Made by a program: the position numbers and the translations under genes. Below the pieces are notes generated by a model, which was given only the letters and a program-made list of their open reading frames with translations, did not search any database and was not told the origin of the DNA. From Datisca glomerata (taxonomy: Eukaryota; Streptophyta; Magnoliopsida; Cucurbitales; Datiscaceae), in contig QANY01004097.1 in assembly GCA_003255025.1 (NCBI GenBank), positions 186,001 to 250,000 on the forward strand: a stretch of DNA of 64,000 nt. Reading direction: 5' to 3'. Shown piece after piece: positions 60,909 through 64,000 of this stretch. Numbering within the stretch: position 1 is the first letter of the stretch; each line of letters opens with the position of its first letter.

Positions 60909-62684
60909 TTAGGAAAGTGTGTCCCTCTGCTGTATTTCCTTCATTGTATTTTTTGACATAAGGCGTCCTTCAATTACATTATCCCAAAAGAGACGTAAGA
61001 TGTTGTTGTCGCCCCTAAAAGAAGCATTAAAAGATCTATAGATCTTGACAGATACAAGCAACCTTCTATTAGCCATTTCATTTAGCATCTCTGAAGCAAC
61101 ATTTGACTTCCCTGCTTTCCAATAAGCATAAGCTAGACTGGTGTACACAACACTATCTCCCGATATGCCTTTTGCTTGCATAGTGCAGAATATTTTCTCA
61201 GCATAATTGATCTTCTCTTTCTTACATAATCTTCTTATGAATGCCCTAAAAATTGAAATATCAAGACAAATACCTCTTTTTACAAACTCATCTAGGAGGC
61301 CTATCACGGCTTCGTCATTTTCTTGCTCACAGTAACCATCAATCAGCCATGAATACGTACAATAACCAGGAGAATATCCTGCATCAAGCATGCCATATAA
61401 ATGCTCTTTGGCACTGTCCATCTCTCTCAACTTGCAAAACCCATGAATAAGCGCCTTGTATGTGAAGTTATCTTGCTTCAGTCCAGCATCTAACATTTTA
61501 ATCTTCACTTTTAATGCAGATTTCATATCTCCTATCTTACAGTAAGCATTAATTAATGTGTTACACGTAATATTATCTGGTTCAACTTTCCTTTCACCCA
61601 TCTCATTCAGGAGTTTATTTGCAGCACTAATCCTGCCCTCCTCACACAACTTGCGGAGAATCGAATTATAAGTAGCAACACCTGGATACAAACCCTTAGC
61701 CTCCATTACGTCACGTAATCTTAGAGCTTCATCTAGATCATTCAATCTACAGTAACCATCAATTAACGTGGTATATGTAACATGATTAGGGGTGGCACCT
61801 TTCATATCCCGAAAAAGCCTCACAGCTTCTCTCATCCTACCCTCTCTGCAACACCCATAAATAAGTGAGTTGTATGTTACAATGTCAGGAATCACTCCCC
61901 CCCTTTCCATTCTATCCTGAACACACAAAGATTCATAATGCATACCCCTTTTGCTATACAATGAGATCAAGGTGTTGTATGTGAAAAGATCAGGTAAAAT
62001 AGACTTCAACTCCATTTCACTCAACAGTTTCTCTGCCTTTTCTACATCCCCTGACTTGCAACATGCATGAATTAAGACATTGTATATATGAAGATTAGGA
62101 ACAACTCCAAGTCGCATAAATATTTTATACATTTTCCATAACCTATCAGTCAACCGGTCCTTCGCCAAAGAATTCAACAGCACTGTACAAGCATGTGAGT
62201 GAGGCTTCAATCCTTGTAGCCTCATGTGCTCAATAACCTCAATTGAGTCCTGGGTCAGCTTGGAGTTGACATAAAATATCATCAGCCAGCTCAAAACATG
62301 AGAATTCACATCTGGGTCATTGTAGGTGCTCTCTAAAGCACTCAAAACTGAAGGCGATGATAAAAAATCCTTCCGAGCGATTTTTTCAAGCAAGTCATGT
62401 GCAGTTTTGAAGTGTTTATGCTCCGTAAGAATGTGGATCATGGTCCATGAGGACTGCAAATTGTGCTTATAATTAGGAATTGAGTCGACCCAATTGAAAA
62501 ATGCCCATGAAAGAGAAGGACCATAACCATTGAGCGAAAGCTGGCGAAGTACCTGATGAATGGTTGTTGAGGTGAGGTTATAACCAATCTTGGGTTTCAG
62601 GAGGCGGTTCCAATGACCTTTCACAACAATTGCACATACACTATGTATCAACTGGTTTCTCTCGAAGCTTAGTAAGCCAGCCAT
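60909..62684 (-). CDS. P-class pentatricopeptide repeat protein (At5g38730-like), intact
   Basis: A single intronless frame of 591 residues, a typical P-class PPR length. Residues 1-45 form a basic, Ser/Leu-containing leader compatible with organelle import. About eleven 35-residue repeats follow from about 163 to 550, each with the TYNxLIxxYCKxGxxxEAxxLLxEM pattern (for example YNVLIHACCKSGDVEKAEKL at 201-220, YTTLIDGYCRLNDLDEALRL at 304-323). The C-terminus is short and has no E, DYW or SMR domain, so the likely role is organellar RNA binding, stability or splicing rather than editing catalysis. Overall it resembles the At5g38730 group, from memory. The start is the first Met; a stop lies upstream in the leader. 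Its last 494 bp recur inverted at 52246-52739. Confidence 0.93.
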   Translation of the reverse strand: MAGLLSFERNQLIHSVCAIVVKGHWNRLLKPKIGYNLTSTTIHQVLRQLSLNGYGPSLSWAFFNWVDSIPNYKHNLQSSWTMIHILTEHKHFKTAHDLLEKIARKDFLSSPSVLSALESTYNDPDVNSHVLSWLMIFYVNSKLTQDSIEVIEHMRLQGLKPHSHACTVLLNSLAKDRLTDRLWKMYKIFMRLGVVPNLHIYNVLIHACCKSGDVEKAEKLLSEMELKSILPDLFTYNTLISLYSKRGMHYESLCVQDRMERGGVIPDIVTYNSLIYGCCREGRMREAVRLFRDMKGATPNHVTYTTLIDGYCRLNDLDEALRLRDVMEAKGLYPGVATYNSILRKLCEEGRISAANKLLNEMGERKVEPDNITCNTLINAYCKIGDMKSALKVKIKMLDAGLKQDNFTYKALIHGFCKLREMDSAKEHLYGMLDAGYSPGYCTYSWLIDGYCEQENDEAVIGLLDEFVKRGICLDISIFRAFIRRLCKKEKINYAEKIFCTMQAKGISGDSVVYTSLAYAYWKAGKSNVASEMLNEMANRRLLVSVKIYRSFNASFRGDNNILRLFWDNVIEGRLMSKNTMKEIQQRDTLS

Positions 62685-62735
62685 TTTCAGAGGGAACAGA
62701 GTTTATTAAATTATCAGACATTGAAATCCCCAAGC

Positions 62736-62837
62736 TCACAGCGCAAGATATCCATAGTCCCAGATTTCGGAGTTTAATTCCTCGGTTTTGATGGAGGAAC
62801 CATAGTTGCCGCTGCCATCGACCCTCCAGAAACCCAT
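62736..62837 (-). promoter_or_regulatory. Possible upstream ORF in the PPR gene leader
   Basis: A 33-codon frame (MGFWRVDGSGNYGSSIKTEE ...) starts at 62837 and ends 51 bp before the PPR start codon. It could lower PPR translation if the transcript starts upstream, or be a chance frame. The region is less AT-rich than its surroundings, as a leader would be. Confidence 0.3.
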
Positions 62838-62879
62838 GATGAGAACAAAATGGGTTTTTACTTAAACTAAACGAAATTA

Positions 62880-64000
62880 CATAAAAACGGACATGTTTCT
62901 ATTTAAAAAAGTGTATTTTAAAGTAGATTTTTCAAAATTGATTTTTATAACTCACGTTTTAAGGAACTAGTCAATTATATTTACGTTACACGTGCTTAAG
63001 AAATCAACAATAAATAATGTGTATAAATGTACGAATAGGACTTTAATAAAAGTGTTTAATCACATTATAATTTGTTACATCAAATACTAAAAATTCAATC
63101 TATTAAAGATTTATGATTTTTTTGTTAAAAATTTAGTGTTGCTAAAGAGTTAATAACTTTTTTAATTAATACCAATTTGACATATTCATAAATATTGTAA
63201 TTTAGTTAATCATATCGTGAAGGTGGTATCTGTTTCGGTTTATTGTCGTATTTGATTTGATGTGGTTCCTCATGTGTTTAGATTTGGTGCTTATATTGAC
63301 TCTTGTTAATTAATTTTTTTGTTATTATTTTGTTGATGGATTTTATTCCTTCAAAAAGGTAAAAAAATTGAACTATTAATTTTAAATTATTCACTTATAT
63401 ACAATTCTTTGATGTAATTCGATCTATTTAAACTAATTTATCTTTGAATTTTTCACAACTCATATATTTTTTATAATTGAAATAGTAAATATAATTTTTG
63501 TAGAGAGAATATCACGAGACGTATTAATTCGACATTTCATATAATAGTGAGAATATGTGTCAAAAAATGCTTTCCTCTCTTAATCTCATTTATATACACT
63601 ATAGACATAAAAAGGGTAAAAAGGGATTTAAAATATTATTTCAATATCAAATTATCTATTTATCTAATTCTTTAACATAATTAAATCTATTTAAACTAAT
63701 TTGACTCTTAATTTTTCATAACTAATATATTGTTAATAATTGATATGATAAATATGATTTTAGTAGAGAGAATACCAAAACACTTATTAATTTAGAATTT
63801 CATATAATAGTAAGGGTAATTTGTGTCCAAAAATATTTCTCCCCCATAAGCTTCATTTAGAAGTAGTAGTGATATTTTATATAGCTACCGTATTAAAATT
63901 ATTAACTAAAATATACAAAGAGTAAAACTTTATTTGACAAATCAATCTAACAATTATCCTTTTATTTAAAAAAAGATAAAAAAAAAATATTGTTGGTATA
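62880..64000. repeat. AT-rich upstream DNA with a ~265-bp direct duplication
   Basis: The block from about 63397 (TCTATTTAAACTAATTTATC, GTAGAGAGAATATCACGAGA, TTTCATATAATAGTGAGAAT) recurs from about 63662 (TCTATTTAAACTAATTTGAC, GTAGAGAGAATACCAAAACA, TTTCATATAATAGTAAGGGT), offset about 265 bp and diverged. No gene was seen to the window end. Confidence 0.65.

Overview
The window looks like nuclear DNA of a eudicot plant. It is AT-rich and intron-bearing, dominated by decayed transposable elements, and carries two plant-type genes at the right end: a P-class pentatricopeptide-repeat (PPR) gene and the ELYS-like E3 ligase gene HOS1. I see no bacterial operon structure, no tRNA or rRNA gene and no CRISPR array. 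Short runs of N at 13087-13092, 38223 and 50008 mark assembly gaps next to homopolymers or AT runs. All calls come from reading the sequence by eye; no database search was run.

Left part (1-41156). Two copies of one large segment lie in direct orientation about 27 kb apart: 1-13953 and 27478-41156. Each copy holds, in order: the 3' half of a CACTA (En/Spm-like) DNA transposon ending in TTTCTTGTAGTG; about 1 kb of unassigned sequence; a Copia retrotransposon on the minus strand with ~2 kb LTRs; a GC-rich GGCACCCC minisatellite; and the promoter and repeat-rich leader of a plant-mobile-domain (PMD) transposon gene. Copy 1 keeps a full-length Copia element (3522-12101) with both ends and a GGCAC target duplication. 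Copy 2 has lost the part matching 2941-6580 but keeps the integrase region that copy 1 lacks. Between the copies lie the PMD pseudogene body, a 60-bp tandem array, a truncated Copia LTR, a gypsy element without pol (gag, tandem repeats, polypurine tract, 3' LTR) and the TNP2 half of the CACTA element.

Middle (41157-48260). This part holds a ~1.55 kb foldback element built of nested CTACTTGAA/TTCAAGTAG hairpins, a probable LTR ending in GATCGGGGTGTTACA, short tandem repeats and unassigned AT-rich DNA.

Right part (48265-64000). HOS1 is split. Central exons lie on the plus strand (48385-49262), and the exons that follow them lie on the minus strand (60753 down to 55974). The intact PPR gene (62684 to 60909, minus) ends against a HOS1 intron. 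A 494-bp inverted copy of its 3' end sits at 52246-52739, next to a 5' LTR and partial Copia body (49285-52245) that abuts the plus-strand HOS1 piece. The layout fits an inversion of a once convergent HOS1/PPR pair with staggered breaks. Both HOS1 parts carry stops and frameshifts. The PPR gene is the only clearly intact cellular gene.
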